From: Symsagittifera roscoffensis
Lineage: Eukaryota > Xenacoelomorpha > Acoela > Convolutidae
Reading direction: 5' to 3'
DNA length: 64,000 nt
Assembly (NCBI RefSeq): GCF_963678635.1
Contig: NC_087062.1
Coordinates: 83,226,012 to 83,290,011 of the forward strand
The notes below the pieces were generated by a model. It worked only from the letters and a program-made list of their open reading frames with translations. It made no database searches and was not told where the DNA came from. Below are positions 23,850 through 36,462 of the stretch, one piece after another. Positions within the stretch are counted from its first letter, which is position 1, and every line of letters begins with the position of its first letter. The translations under genes and the position numbers were made by a program.

Positions 23850-26690
23850 TGGCGACAGCGACGCTCACATTGGGAGATCACATTGACTGACTGCATTAAA
23901 AGGGCAGATTTGAAGTACAAGCCCTCGAATTTGGCGATTCTCAGGGACTTAATAAAACACAAAAAGACTGGATGGTGGACAAGATGTCAACAATGAAAGA
24001 CTTAAAACCAGATCCAGAGGCAGTTGAAGTTGTGCTGGCTTGGAAATCCCACAGAACAGTCGCGCAACCATTTACCTTCTTGTGATTCGCTAATTTTCTT
24101 AGAGAGTATCTAAAAAGAAATAAAGACAAGATCTATCCAATGCAGCAACTGAATGACAAGAAAGGAAAAAAAATAGGCTTTATTTGTTGCACAAAAAAGG
24201 AACAAAGAAAAGAGCAGGCTTGAAATGCAAGCCCTCAAAATGAGTGAATCTCAGGGACTCAAAAAAGTCTGCTGATGGAAAAGCAATTTGTAAGACCGGA
24301 TTTAAACGCCGTGGCAGATGTGCTGACATGGGAGCCTCCCTTAACAGCGACGCTATTGAAGACCATCTTGGGATCCGTCAAAGCCATAGATAGTATGTGA
24401 AAGTATATGCAAACAAGATCTTTCTGATACAATAACTGATGCTAAACATATGGATGAAGTTTGAACTGAACGAGAAGACTCGAGCTTTTTTTGAACACAT
24501 AAAGGGGGAGTTGCCTTACGCGATTTTGATGCTCATTCTCGACACTCCAAGTCGTTGCCATCTCTGAAATTTTGCATCAGAAAAAACAATGGAACGGAGG
24601 AACTGTTCTCCGCTCCCTAGCAAGTTTCTGAGGAAAATAGAGATGAAATATGGTGCACCAAAAGCCAGTTTAGCTTTTATCACGTTAATCGAGAAGTAGC
24701 GTGCACTGCCTCTGAGTTACGACTGGACAACCAATCGTTTCCTGGTTGAAGACGTCGTCCATGGACCCAGTTACATTGGTCTTTACAGTTACAGTTCGAA
24801 TTATGACAACCGAAACCACGATGCAGGACAAACACTAGTACGCTGACATCCTCAGCAAGAAGACAGAATTTGACTCACGATTGAAGAAAAGCAGGTTAAC
24901 CAGGCTAGAGATAGAAGAGTGAATCTCATTTCAGACAAAGTCATTTTCGAGTCTCTTTCTTTAACAAGGTTGTTAGGCAAGTCGGTTCAATCCACGTCGG
25001 GTCATCCCAAGCTGCCAGTGCAAATGGCAGCTGGAATTAAGATCTTGTTGAAGATCGAGAGGATTCCCCTGGTTTTGCTACTGCGTTCAAACTTGGTCAA
25101 AAAGGAGCTTCTCGCATGAACAATAACAGCCTGTCATTACTGAATTAAACTATGGATGTCTCACCAGAGGTGATGCGGATGTCGGCAAGTTTTGGTAAGA
25201 GTTACAGCTTTGGTAAGGACAATCCAGAATGGACAGCAGTGATAATCTCACAGGGATTCAGCGAGAAGATACGGATCAAACGATCAAAACGTCAACACCG
25301 TTGGAACGAACAGGACGCTAGGACGATAGTTCAGCAAAGAGTCTTCTCTATGCCCCCGATTGTGTTGGTTCAAACGTCATGCAAAACAAAAAAGAGAAAA
25401 GATTGAGGCTGAAAAGAAAACAGTGACTTTTGCAACGTGCGATCAACTGCCTCAAGAGGCTGCATCTAAGTACAACACTAAAGACGCAATTTTGTCCGGT
25501 GAGTCGGAAGATGAGAAAGATGAGAATGCACACAGACAAGATTCCGCAAACAGCGTTTTTTTTCGGAGAGTCTAGGCGAAGAAAATAATCGGATGCATCA
25601 GGTGAAGACGTCTCCTGTTAGAATGGTTCAACGTCAATCTTCATTGCTTCCTTCTGAGTTAGTGGTCTCATAGAGCGTTTCGACACTGATAGCAATCCAT
25701 AGAATCAACGGTGTGGTCCAAGTTTTTTTTAACTCGAGTGTAGGTAGCGATCACCGTCGTGATTCTATCTCCTCCTACCCATTCTCTATCCAAGTCTCTG
25801 GCTCTGGTCTCCACATGTAGCGAAGATTTAGCTGGTCAAAATGGTAAATGATGTGCACCAACCTGATGAGCCCAACAATCAACTCAGAATTATGCATTCG
25901 AATCACACAGCAAGCCCAGGCAATAGTGAAGAAAAAGTTCGATGAGTAGGCGACTGGATCTAAACAATTTTTGTAGCAGATTACGTTTGAGTATTTCAGA
26001 ACCTGATCACACCTAAAGGCACAAAGAAACTCCTAAGAAAGGAAGAGGTCAATAAAAAATATTGGAGGTACAACAACAGGAAAGTTTCTACAAGCTGAAC
26101 ACAGTCAAAGCGGTCCACTTTGATAACATCAAAGCTCATAACTCATCATCAAAGATTAGTGTGATCCCAAAGACATGAAAAAAATTGGATGGTTATTTGT
26201 TGATGGGTCCTGTCTGAGACCTAAAAATGAAAAGCTTTAGAGTAAAAAAAGACGGATATGAGACCTTGGAAGAGATAGCTGAGTTAGCACTGGACCTAGA
26301 CATTAATGAGGTAACTTAAGGGGATGGTGAAATGTTGCGTATGCTGAGGAAACTTATTAAAGAACTGGAATAGAACAATTTTTCTGAAAACACCGAGCCG
26401 GACCTACCATATGGAATGCAAACGCGGTAGAGTAGCAGAACAAAAACCTGATAAAATTTTAATTTTTTATAAGATAGACTTTGTGGTGGACAGGATATAC
26501 CTGAAAAAGATCGCAGAAGAAGTAGAGGGTCCAGAAACAAAGCAAATCGAGAAATTGGCATTGTGGACGATCAGGACAACGAAGGTAACGAAGGCTGAGC
26601 AAAACCAGCACCTGAGTTCGAGGATGAAATACAAGAAACAACAAAACAAACAGGAACTCAGCTGGTCTAGAATGGCTAATTGAGATGACA
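23850..26690 (+). pseudogene. degenerate gypsy pol (RT thumb, RNase H, integrase parts)
   Basis: The plus strand reads DLKPDPEAVEVVLAW..RTVAQPF followed by FANFLREYLKRN and a KKGKKI-like end at 23960-24170, which is the RT thumb to RNase H connection of Ty3/gypsy. A second, diverged copy of this stretch (RPDLNAVADVLTW) follows at 24220-24390. Near 24600-24850 a KYGAPKASLAF segment and an ADILSRR box fit RNase H. Further on, 25152-25575 and 26411-26683 are longer open stretches. The last includes VVDRIYLKKIAEEVEG, like the C-terminal beta-barrel region of gypsy integrases. Many stops and frame changes. It lies opposite in strand to the gag unit at 11-17 kb, so it is a separate insertion. Confidence 0.6.
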
Positions 26691-29600
26691 TCGAAGCGCA
26701 AAGATATCATTTTGACAATCGAGATATCAATTTTCGAGAGCATGATAAAGATCAAAACTGACAAAAATGATTCTTCATGGGCTGTCAAGGAAGAACCAAT
26801 GTTCGTCCCAGCCTCTAACCTCAGCTGAAAGTCGGATGGGCGATGGACGGGGACGTCGATGGATTTTTTTGTCCGGGGAATTGGAAAAAGACCTACTCAT
26901 ACTGAAAAACTGTAAATGGTAAAAATGAAAAATGAAAGAGAAACTGTTGGTTTGGAGGCAAAAAGGAACAAAACCCTAAGAAACCGAACCTAGCAAGGGT
27001 AATAAAATCATAGTTTAACTCACCGAAGAAAAACTTGAGCATTATATTAATCATTGACAGCGTTCTTATACTGACACGTGCAATAGCAATAACCAATGAT
27101 ATGACTTTCAAACAGCACTAGCAGCCAATTTTAGGAGAGGGTAGAAGAAAATGGAGTTTTGTGGAAGCTCATGTGCTTTCTTTTGTGACAATAGCGACAC
27201 AGAAGCATAATGTAGACATTGAACTGATGGTTTTTGCTCTACTTAGAACAAATTACTTCTTAGTAGAGAGAGGACCGAAGGAACTCTCGCTTGCGGTATA
27301 CGATCGACTGCATCCACGGAAATTTAAAGCGTTTCTACATGTTATCTTTTCAGTGGAAGGTTTTTTGCATAAAATAAATAACACTAGATTAATGGTTGAA
27401 ACGACTAAATGAGAACAAAATTTAAAAATTGAGTGTTTAGGCCGTTCACACTTTCTTAATTTTTCTTAGTTTTCAGAAAAGTTACGTTTATTTATATAAA
27501 TGTAAGATTAAGTTTCTTGATCAAGTAGCGTATAACAGGATGTTAAGGTTGTGCATCTGGTTGACTCAGTGACGGCAAATGTTCAAATAACCACCCTAAG
27601 AAGTGGATCTAACGTATGGACTGTCCACGCTTAGATCCTTTCCCAAAAAAATTAGATTGGTTGACGCTTTTAAATAAACCAGACCAAAAATGAAACTTCA
27701 AACTAGATAACTTCCCTCGGTTTTTAGTATTTGAAGCGCCTTTTTTTTGTCAGTGAATAACCTAAATAAGAGAACAGGGGTTTTCTTTGCGTTCTTCTTA
27801 CTACGCAACGCGTTCCGGTTTTCTGGGACACGCCGCTCTGGGGTCATAACAGGGTTTGTGAAAATCGAAGTAGTTAGGCAGGGAAAAAAAAGGCCCCGAA
27901 GAGATAAAAATTGGAAAACAAAAAACCTGTTCTTATAATGATTATATAATTTTTAAAAAAGAAAATCAGAGTCCTCGAGAAATTTCTTAATTTTTACTTC
28001 TGCTAAGGAGAAAATCGAGCGCAAATATTTCATAGGAAACTTTAAAAAAACCTAATAATTTCTAAGAGAAAGCTCTAGAAAAGTATTATATCAAGTCATA
28101 TGGCTAACACTGACAGTGTACGAGAGAAATTGTTATCAATACTATTTCACTTCAGTAAGATAAAACAAGCTGCACGTTCAAACAGATTTTTGCAGGATTT
28201 ATCTTTTTGAAAGTATCTGTAATAGAAACAAGGTGGAAATCGAAGGATCCAAAAGTAAAATTCCAATTAAAAAAAAATTTGAGAAGAGTTATGATAAAAA
28301 AGAGGCGGAGATAAAGGTGTCTTTGTGCGTCAGAAAACTCGATATCAGATGCGGCAAAAAAATAAGGGCAAAAATTATCAAATTACATTTATGGAAGTGA
28401 ATTGTAAGTTTGAAACTACTTTATGGCGGCGGAAGTAGTTTTAAGATTCCAGCTTTATAACGTAACAGTTGCTTGCGCAATAAAAAAAAATGCCCTCGAA
28501 GAAAAAAACAAGATCAAAAAACCTATTTTTGCTTAAGATTTATTTCTGAGAAAAGGATGCTTAGTCACAAAAAAAATAAGGGCAAAAATTATCAAATTAT
28601 ATTCATGGAAGTGAATTGTAAGTTTGAAACTACTTTATGGCGGCGGAAGTAGTTTTAAGATTCCAGCTTTATAACGTAACAGTTGCTTGCGCAATAAAAA
28701 AAATGCCCTCGAAGAAAAAAACAAGATCGAAAAACCTATTTTTGCTTAAGATTTATTTCTGAGAAAGTAATGCTTAGTCACAATGTAAATTCTTAGTTTA
28801 AAATTTTACTCGAGTCAGAAAACTGGAGCGTAAAGGATTTTTAAAAGATTCCGATAAAACATGTTGTTTTTCAAAAAAACAAACCACAAGGTAGAATACG
28901 AATTGGGTTGAGGGTAGAAACAGAATTTTGTTATCAAATCAAATAGGCACTACTGGGTGTAAGCAAATGCTTTTGTTATCAAATAAAAAAAAAACATTGA
29001 TAAGCTGCAGGCTTAAATTTATGTTTTTCAGGAGTTATCTTTAGCAAAATGAACTTTGAGTTTTGGACGCACTAACTTTGGCAACGTCCCTTTTACAGAA
29101 TCAGGGATATTGGAATTAGCTGTAAGACTCAAAACTAATATTCCAATGAAAACGATAGAAAACTACTGAGACTAGTGAAAGGAAAAAAAGGGGCGAAGAT
29201 GTAGAAATCTTCGGGGCTGAGGATAACCGATATCCCATGAAACCACAAAAATCAACGGCAAATAGCTTCAACTGATAACTCTGGAATTGAATTGTAAACA
29301 TACTAAAAAAAACTCCCTCGAATTGAGGGAAAAAAACTTACCAAATTACAAAACCTTTTGAGAAGATTGTGTAAACCCATAAGCCTATCAAGTAGCATGG
29401 AGATACTTCAAAATAAATTATATGCGTAGCTGAATTATATGGACTCATTTTAGTTGCATAAAGATGGTGAATGAACTTACCTTTTTCTGAATGATTACAT
29501 AGAACCATCGTTTCAATGAAACCAAATCCATGCCTAGATTGGTTTTTTGGCTCACAAAAAAAATATCGATTTCAGGTCATTTGTGACTTTTTAATGTTTT

Positions 29601-30289
29601 AAAAAGGCGGGTGACAAAATTCATACTGAAAAAAATTACCTCTGTAGAACGTGGTAACCACTCAACAAAAAATATTTTGTGGAACAGTTAAAAACTAGGT
29701 TTAAAAAAAAGTTTGATTTAAATGATTTTTGCAAAGCTTATTGATATTTCAAATTAACTATTCCTTGAGAAAAAAAAATGGGGTAAATGAAGACAAAATC
29801 TTTTGGGTTGACAACCAGCTTGAAGTTTTGTGGAAAAAGATACTTCAGAATTGTAAAAAGGAACTGCTAAGAACAATTGTTTTAACACAGAGAGTTTCAG
29901 CACCAACAATTGTTTTGCGAACACATGCGAGAAATTAGCAAGATATTTCCAAAAAACAGACCTGCAAGAAAGATGTTAAAAATGATAGTTTACTAGAGTT
30001 GAATTTGAAACACATTTTTGAAAATTGTTTACCATGTTTACATTCCTCCAAAGTGGTAAATATTTGAGCCTGTTCTGAAAGTCTGGTTAAAAATAATTCA
30101 AAAAATTATTTAGATTTTCCCGAACTTAATGAAAATTGCAAAAAAAAATTTTAAATGAAGGATATGACCTGAAATCCCAATAATATACCAATTCATTCAT
30201 GCCCGTCTTAGGTATTTTACTAGAACCATAGTTTTACAACCAAGTGTTATTTTTTGTTATTCGACAAAGTATAGTATTTTTAATATCAG
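26691..30289. other. no gene seen
   Basis: No supported exon. An 83-codon open frame at 27161-27412 (plus) has mixed composition and could be a remnant of the preceding pol, but no motif confirms it. The stretch contains the tandem duplication at 28356-28783. Confidence 0.35.
28356..28783. repeat. 214-bp tandem duplication
   Basis: Two units, with AATAAGGGCAAAAATTATC at 28361 and 28575, both ending TGCTTAGTCACAA. They differ at only a handful of positions, so the duplication is recent. A GGCGGCGGAAGTAG string occurs in each. No coding sense. Confidence 0.9.
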
Positions 30290-30960
30290 TTCGTTTCCAG
30301 ACGAAAACGAAAAACAGTTGATGCTATTGCTTCACTAGCGGACGAAATCAGATTTGATTGGGATAATCAAGCTTCTGAAACTCCGTTTGCTTTTATGATA
30401 TCTGAAAACAATCGATACCGATAATCACAAGCTTCTTTTAAGCAAATGCTTGGATTAAATTTAAGAGGATTAGCATAGAATTTTCAAGTTCCATAAAATT
30501 CAGACCGTGAAAAAGATGTGAACATCAACGTAATTAGTCGCAAAGAAACTGGTCGCAAAGAAACGGCCATTAAAACTCTTTCTGAAAACTCAATTCTGAT
30601 TGAAATCTAAGCAAATGGGTTGAAAAAAGCAAAAAAATAGTCGGACAAAAGCAAATTGACTTTGAATTTAAAGAGTTCGGTTAATGAAATGAACAACTAG
30701 TCTAATAAAAGAGCAATAAAGACATAGAGCAAAAATTTGTTTTCAAATATATGGGTTTGTATCTCGATAATCAACTGGACTTCAAACTCACATTGAAATT
30801 GTTAATAGGTACCTAAGTAATCTTTGTGGAATCTATTGTCAGCTGCGGAACTTTCTAAATATATAGCAACTAAACCAGTTTTACCAATGTGAATCTATAC
30901 TAAGAACCTATACTGGAAACGATTTTTTGTGATCAGAATTTTAAAAGTAGTCGAAACTAG
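30290..30960 (+). pseudogene. non-LTR reverse transcriptase C-terminal remnant
   Basis: The plus strand reads EQKFVFKYMGLYLDNQLDFK near 30720-30785, then RYLSNLCGIYCQLRNF near 30810-30858. This corresponds to the end of the RT domain of non-LTR elements, where a LGVxLD-like turn is followed by a YRLRNF-like helix. Upstream sequence from 30310 gives only weak pieces. Stops and shifts are frequent. It lies just upstream of the intact protease gene. Confidence 0.55.
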
Positions 30961-30966
30961 CTTAAA

Positions 30967-30974
30967 TGACGTCA
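30967..30974. promoter_or_regulatory. CRE-like palindrome TGACGTCA
   Basis: A perfect cAMP-response element consensus (CREB/ATF type) 100 bp upstream of the protease start codon at 31074. An AT-rich TATA-like stretch (TTTAATATAATC, near 31055) lies between. Position suggests a promoter element, but a single 8-mer can occur by chance. Confidence 0.35.
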
Positions 30975-31073
30975 TAGCATTGGTTGTCTATCTAATGAGC
31001 TCATCTTATTGCTGTATTTATTTGGATATCCCAAGCAAATCTATGTTTGCTTGTTTAATATAATCTTGGTATC

Positions 31074-34000
31074 ATGAACAACTCAGATTGTTTACAATTT
31101 TTGACATTAGCCAGCCTTGTCTTTACAACATGTATGTCAGAGCAACTTTTCAAATCAAAAACACATTCAAATCTGAATACCTCTTTGATATCTGCTGTAA
31201 TCGGCGGCCAGCGGAGCCAATTTCGCCCATTTTTTGTGCAAGTGTCCAGATTCCACAGGGTGGAAAATGGCTGGTCGTACTGTGGGGGAACCATTATTCA
31301 TGAGCACTGGGTCCTAACGGCTGCTCATTGCATTTATGACAGGCATCGTAAGTTAAAAAAAAAAGAGACAGAACATTCAATTGTTTTTTTTTCTCGGTCG
31401 ACTTCAAATGAGGTGCATCACGCACCAAAAACGTGGTTTTTTTGCTTAAAACATTTCAAAAGGTGACCCACAGTTGGTGCATTTTTGTGAAAAATTTGCT
31501 TAAAGCTCCTAAAATTTTGGCAAAATAGGGTCTTTTACAAAGGGAGGAGAGTTCAGAGGGTCAATTTTTTCAACCTAAAACCGAGAAAACAAAACATTTT
31601 TTTACAAATCTGTGTCCGCTCGAAAAAATTCTAGGTGCGTCACTGATCCTGAATTCTGTTTGTCGATTAGTCCAAAAAAATGTATTTGAGTCGTTTTTTT
31701 AAGCGGCTAAGAAAATAATGTTTCCAAAATTTTCTTCCGAGATTTTCTTCATGACAAATCAAGAGTATAACTGTTCTCAAATATGTCGTAAGGGCCAATT
31801 TTTTTAGCGAATTTTCACTACCTCCAGAAAAAATTGCTCATACGGCCATGTGAAGAATTATATTGAAGCTATATTGGTAGTTATTTGGATTCATCAAGTT
31901 CTCTATGCAATAAAAAGTGGTGTGATCATTGGTCTAAGAAGTGACTTTCAGACTGAATTAGACGAAATCTGATGAGAGGCTGACTTCCTCAATTTGATTC
32001 TACTATAGTTCAATCATTATTTAAGCTTTTCTTCTCTCATTCTTGAATTTTTAAACCTAATTCAGTCATTTTTCCCAAAAGAAAAAAATTAATTATTTTT
32101 TCGAAAAAAATTTTGATAAATTTTTAATGGGTCTGTGTTTTGATTTTTTTATTAATTGACTATTGTCGGAAATTTCTGTACAACTTGCATAGCTTTCGGT
32201 TTATCTGGATTTTCTTCAGAAGTTACACCCAAATGGCTAAATTTGACGCCACAATAGCTTTAGGCGAGGCGTTAGAAGCAAACGAACAAACAGTTTTTTT
32301 CTAAGAGTGCTTGTAAAAATCTCAAGAAAGATAAAAGATCTCGTTGTAAAAAAAGTATCAACAAATTTTTAATCGATTCCTTAAAATCTGCCCGTCTCGG
32401 TAAACGAATTTTTTTGGTCTTGTGAATGATTTTTGGGTTAAACATTGGTCACGTTTTAATTGTGCCGGTTTGTTGATCTTTTAGCGGATGACATGGTCGT
32501 TTTGAAGGGGGACTTTTCAAATGAATCTGCAGAGAAAGTTGGAGTGAAAGTGGAAAAATTACATTGGCCTACTACTTTCCGGTAAGTCATTCATTTCCTC
32601 AAAGTTAATTCTTAGAAATACTTTAAAAGAAAAACTGGGCTTTTTTCACACATTACCTCTGTCCACACGGCAAAATTTCAACTTTTTGTAAGTTTTTTTA
32701 AAAATTTTTTTGTGTTAACAGAACAAAAATGTTAATAATAGTTAGTTAGTTAACTGCGTAGAAATTGCGGACACACAGTTAATTGCGTCCAGAAAAGAAA
32801 AAAAGAAAAATTGAGTCCACATATAGTTCATTTAATGCAAGTGATATAGAGTCTTCATCTAGTTTGAAACAAAATTAGTCGCTTAGTTTTTTTATGATTA
32901 TCAATACGAAATATTTGTACTGGTGTTTGTTTTTTTTCTCTACGTCCTGAAAAGCGTCTTTCTCTGCCAAACAATTTCGACCGAAAAGCTCAAAAGTGAA
33001 ACTAACAAAGCTGCAATAAAAAGATCTAATGAAATTGTGCTCGTATCAGGACAAAAACCAGAAAGTTCTGACTACCTTGTAACGTTTTGTTATACTTTTT
33101 GCAAGAAAAATACAAATGTAAAAGAAAAAAAAGAAAAAAAACTAAAACTTTAATTTTTTTTAGTTGCTATTTACGCAATTTTTGGATCAGTTAGTAGGTT
33201 TCGATGCAGTTTGGAATGGTTTCAGTGCCGGAGTTGTTCGCTGCACATCCTATTTGTTATTGTTCCGACCACTGAAAGGGGTGTTCGGGTGTTTGTATTC
33301 GGATCTTTTGTTGGTTTTGTTTTAATTGTTTTTCACGCAAAATCAGGTGCCGTTAATGATTGTCTGAAGATTTCGATAAAACTGTATAAAACCATAGAAG
33401 TCGAGATTCGAACTATAAACATTTTATCCCAAACAGAACCTTAGTGTAGAGAAAACCCGGCTTAAAGTTTTTGATTATTTGTCTAAATTGGAGCAAAAAA
33501 AGCGAGCGAGCAGCTTTATAATTCGGAAATAAAACGTCAAAACTTACTTATTTTTACTCAGCTTTCTTATTTTTTTATGCTTTTGTAGAGCTTTCTTGAC
33601 AACAACAAAAAATCCTCAAAAAAACTGAGTTCTGCAAGTTTTATGAAAAATACAAAAAATGTTTTGAATGTTCTGTTTTTGTTTTTTGATTAATTGTTTG
33701 ACAAAAACGGTTGGCAAGTAATCGTATTTTACTGTTGCTATCAAAAATAACGATTTTTTAAGCTTTCGTTAAGATTTGTTATTAGCCGAAAGATCAAAAA
33801 ACATCCGCATTTGCAAAAAATATTTATGTTTTTGTGGTCGGAGTTTCTTGTGCTACTTGCACAGCAAACGTCTGTGTTAAAACTTTTAAAAAATCCGCAG
33901 TTACCGAAAACCAAACATTTTTTTTCAAGCTCACGGTGTCAACAGTTTTCATTTTGTATTAAAAAAACTCGTCAAAAATTCAAACTATATTAGGGGAAAA

Positions 34001-34918
34001 AATGCGGGCACACATATCTTTTACTTTCCTCAGAACAACAAAATGTTCTCACTCCATTGATCGGTTTTGCAAAGCTATAGGGGTTTTGATTTCTCCATGT
34101 GACCAGCGTGGGTTATTGTTGCGCGCTTGCTATCGGTTTTTAAATGAGGCTTAACGTGAAACCAATTAACCAAAAACTATTGTTTATTGGAGAGTGAATA
34201 AATCAGCCGAATTATAAGCCAACCAAAATGTGCGGAATGTATAAGCCAGACGAAAAGTTACAATGAATGAATTGGTATAACTTTCATAAGTGTTACATAA
34301 TTGTCACATAACTACTTTATAACATTTACATATTTTCAGCTGGTTCATACTTCGGCTGGCTTAAACTTCGGCTGGTTTATATACCACCGTTAATTAAATG
34401 TTTCAATGTTCTACAGACGAAAACTGACAGGTTCAAAGAGTGATGTCGGTCTCATTAAAGTTTATCACAACTTCTCTGAAGACTCAATTCTTCCACTTTG
34501 CGGAAACTATGTCTCTCATTGTTCCATAATGGGCGCTTGTGGCACGGGTATGGCTGACAGGCGCAGAGAGGAGATGTCGGGGGGCTTGAAGGAAATTCTG
34601 CTATTCGAAAGACCTCCCGGATGTTTGAATTGTATTTCACCTTGTCCGCCTGATACAGTTTGCACTAGAAGAGTGAACAGATTTCGTGCAGATAATTTAT
34701 ACCACGGAGACAGCGGTGGACCCCTCTATGTTTTTGGGGAGTTTCCGGAAAATAAACCGATTTGCTTGTACGGTGTTGCAAGCTATTGTGGCAAATGGAT
34801 AATAGACATTCACGGCTTCCAATTAGTAAACTGTTATTATGGTGGAAGCTATTTCGCAAGTGTACCATTTCACTACAATTGGATTGCGAGTGCGATGTTT
34901 TCACATGATCATAGATGA
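31074..34918 (+). CDS. secreted S1 (trypsin-like) serine protease, three exons
   Basis: Exons are 31074-31347, 32485-32581 and 34417-34918 (274+97+502 nt), with GTAAG donors and AG acceptors whose phases fit, giving 290 residues. Residues 1-22 look like a signal peptide. VIGG at 42-45 is the mature start, preceded by Ala rather than the usual Arg/Lys. The catalytic triad is His85 (TAAHC), Asp133 (SDVGLIK) and Ser223 (GDSGGP), so it should be an active chymotrypsin-fold peptidase. Cys70-Cys86 forms the His-loop disulfide. Oddities are the absence of Cys at the 191 position (Leu-Tyr-His precedes GDSGGP), no clear Asp at 189, Ser-Tyr-Cys-Gly in place of the usual SWG, and a cluster CX2CX3CX5C at 193-206. 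Specificity is therefore unclear. ATTAAA at 34932 may serve polyadenylation. A tandem partial paralogue follows at 38.6 kb. Confidence 0.9.
32582..34416 (+). other. protease intron 2 with repeat cargo
   Basis: A 1,835-nt intron (GTAAGT..ACAG). It contains a fragment of dispersed repeat B at 33035-33105 and a 177-bp inverted-repeat element at 34201-34377 ending only about 40 bp before the acceptor. Open frames inside (32923-33153, 33211-33444) look like chance. Confidence 0.7.
34201..34377. mobile_element. MITE with inverted repeats and TA flanks
   Basis: The left end AATCAGCCGAATTATAAGCC matches the complement of the right end (AACCAGCCGAAGTTTAAGCC) at 17 of 20 positions. Both sides are flanked by TA (34199-34200 and 34378-34379), as for Tc1/mariner-type insertions. 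It has no ORF, so it is non-autonomous. The CAGCCGAA motif is repeated a second time inside each arm. Confidence 0.6.
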
Positions 34919-34931
34919 TATGATAACTGAA

Positions 34932-34937
34932 ATTAAA
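34932..34937 (+). promoter_or_regulatory. polyadenylation signal candidate ATTAAA
   Basis: The common ATTAAA variant lies 13 nt after the protease stop codon. A canonical AATAAA at 35041-35046 is an alternative further downstream. Confidence 0.4.
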
Positions 34938-36462
34938 TTTTAGTCAGCCGACAAATGCTGTTGATTTTAACCGAGAGCAGCAAATTTAGAATTGAAAAAT
35001 TTGTCTCAATTTTTTAAATTTTTGAAGTTTTGACCCAAAAAATAAACATTTTTGAAATTTCCCACTCATTCGTTTTCCCAAAAGGCGTATCTAGAAATCT
35101 AAATCTACGATATAAAACATTTTCTTCTTATTGGATTAAAATCAAGTTGCGCAGAACATTTGGACACCAATAAGGCCGCAAAAGCTTCTTTAAATCATTT
35201 TTGAATTCATTTGACTAAAAAAAAAAAACATTTTTCTTCAAACGTTTCCCGTGAATTAGTATAGATTCAAAACTTTTGATCGGCCCAACAAAATTGGTAA
35301 CCGAACAAAGTATCCGTTGGACAACTGAATATTGTTGATCACCCTTGCTATGAATTTTGACCGGACTGCCATAAATTTTTAAGCGATCAAATCTTGCTTT
35401 GAATGTAGTTAACAAAACACCAAGAGGCGTGGGTGGAATGATTGGGCTGCAATTTAAATCTCTCTCAACAAATTATCGAGAAAATCTGCTATACTTTCAA
35501 AAGTAGAAAAACAACGAAAAACTGAAGACTGCTTCTATCAGGGCGATGCCCACTGTTCCGACGGGCTTATAACGTATTTACTTTAGTTTTCAGCAATAAA
35601 TGATTAAAAGTTTTCAAGTTTTTGAAATTCAACCTCCACATGCAATGCCAACTACAGATCGACAAGCAAAAAATTCTAGAAAATAAGGAAAAAACAAAGG
35701 AAAAAAGTCTGTATCAGCAAGATTTAAATTATCACTGTTCAATTTAAATGGATTTTAAAACGAGTTTTATTTATCGTTTAGAAACTAATCTTAGAAACAT
35801 TTGGAAAGTGGAACTTAGTGCGTTTTTTTTTAAAACCAAAATTGGCCAATTTGGCATTTTCCAACCACATAGCTGTAAGAACAATTTAGAGGTGAAAATT
35901 TAATTTCCAGCTCAAGGCGTCTATAGCATTCACAGTGGTTCGGAAGAGCTTGTAAAATCAAATTTGATCGACCTAAAAAATCAAAGAAAAAAATTTCGAA
36001 GAGCTTTGAAAGCCCGCTACCCCAGAAAATCCTAGATCCTTCCCTGATTGATGTTATACAAACTTATTTCGTTCGAAAATCTACGGGCATGGAAACTCTC
36101 AATAAAGCAATCTATCTTAGAGCTTTCGCGTGCCATAAAAAAGATGTTTTTTAAATCAAAAACGCCAGTGTACAGAAATTTTTTTGTTCAAAGTTTTCCA
36201 AAATGTGCTTGAAAACACTTTTTTGGCCATTTTTTTCAAAATTTTTCTCTTGCGGCGCAGAAGAAACAGGGACTTTTAAATGCTTTGAGAGAGCTTGAAA
36301 AATCAATTTGGTCGACCTAAAAGAAACAGGTCGACAAAATTTTCGAAAAAAAAATTTTGAAAGTCCGCCCCCCCCCCCCTCCTGGAAAAATTCCTAGATC
36401 CGTCTCTGATGGAAATTCTATAAAAAAGACTTTTTGAAACAAGGAAGCAACTGCTTTATTTT

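Noticed and set aside
31055-31294. Minus-strand ORF over protease exon 1
   Set aside because: Shadow of the plus-strand exon with signal peptide and TAAHC motif.
36366-36379. Run of 14 C
   Set aside because: Simple homopolymer within repeat sequence. Length may be inaccurate, and there is no functional indication.
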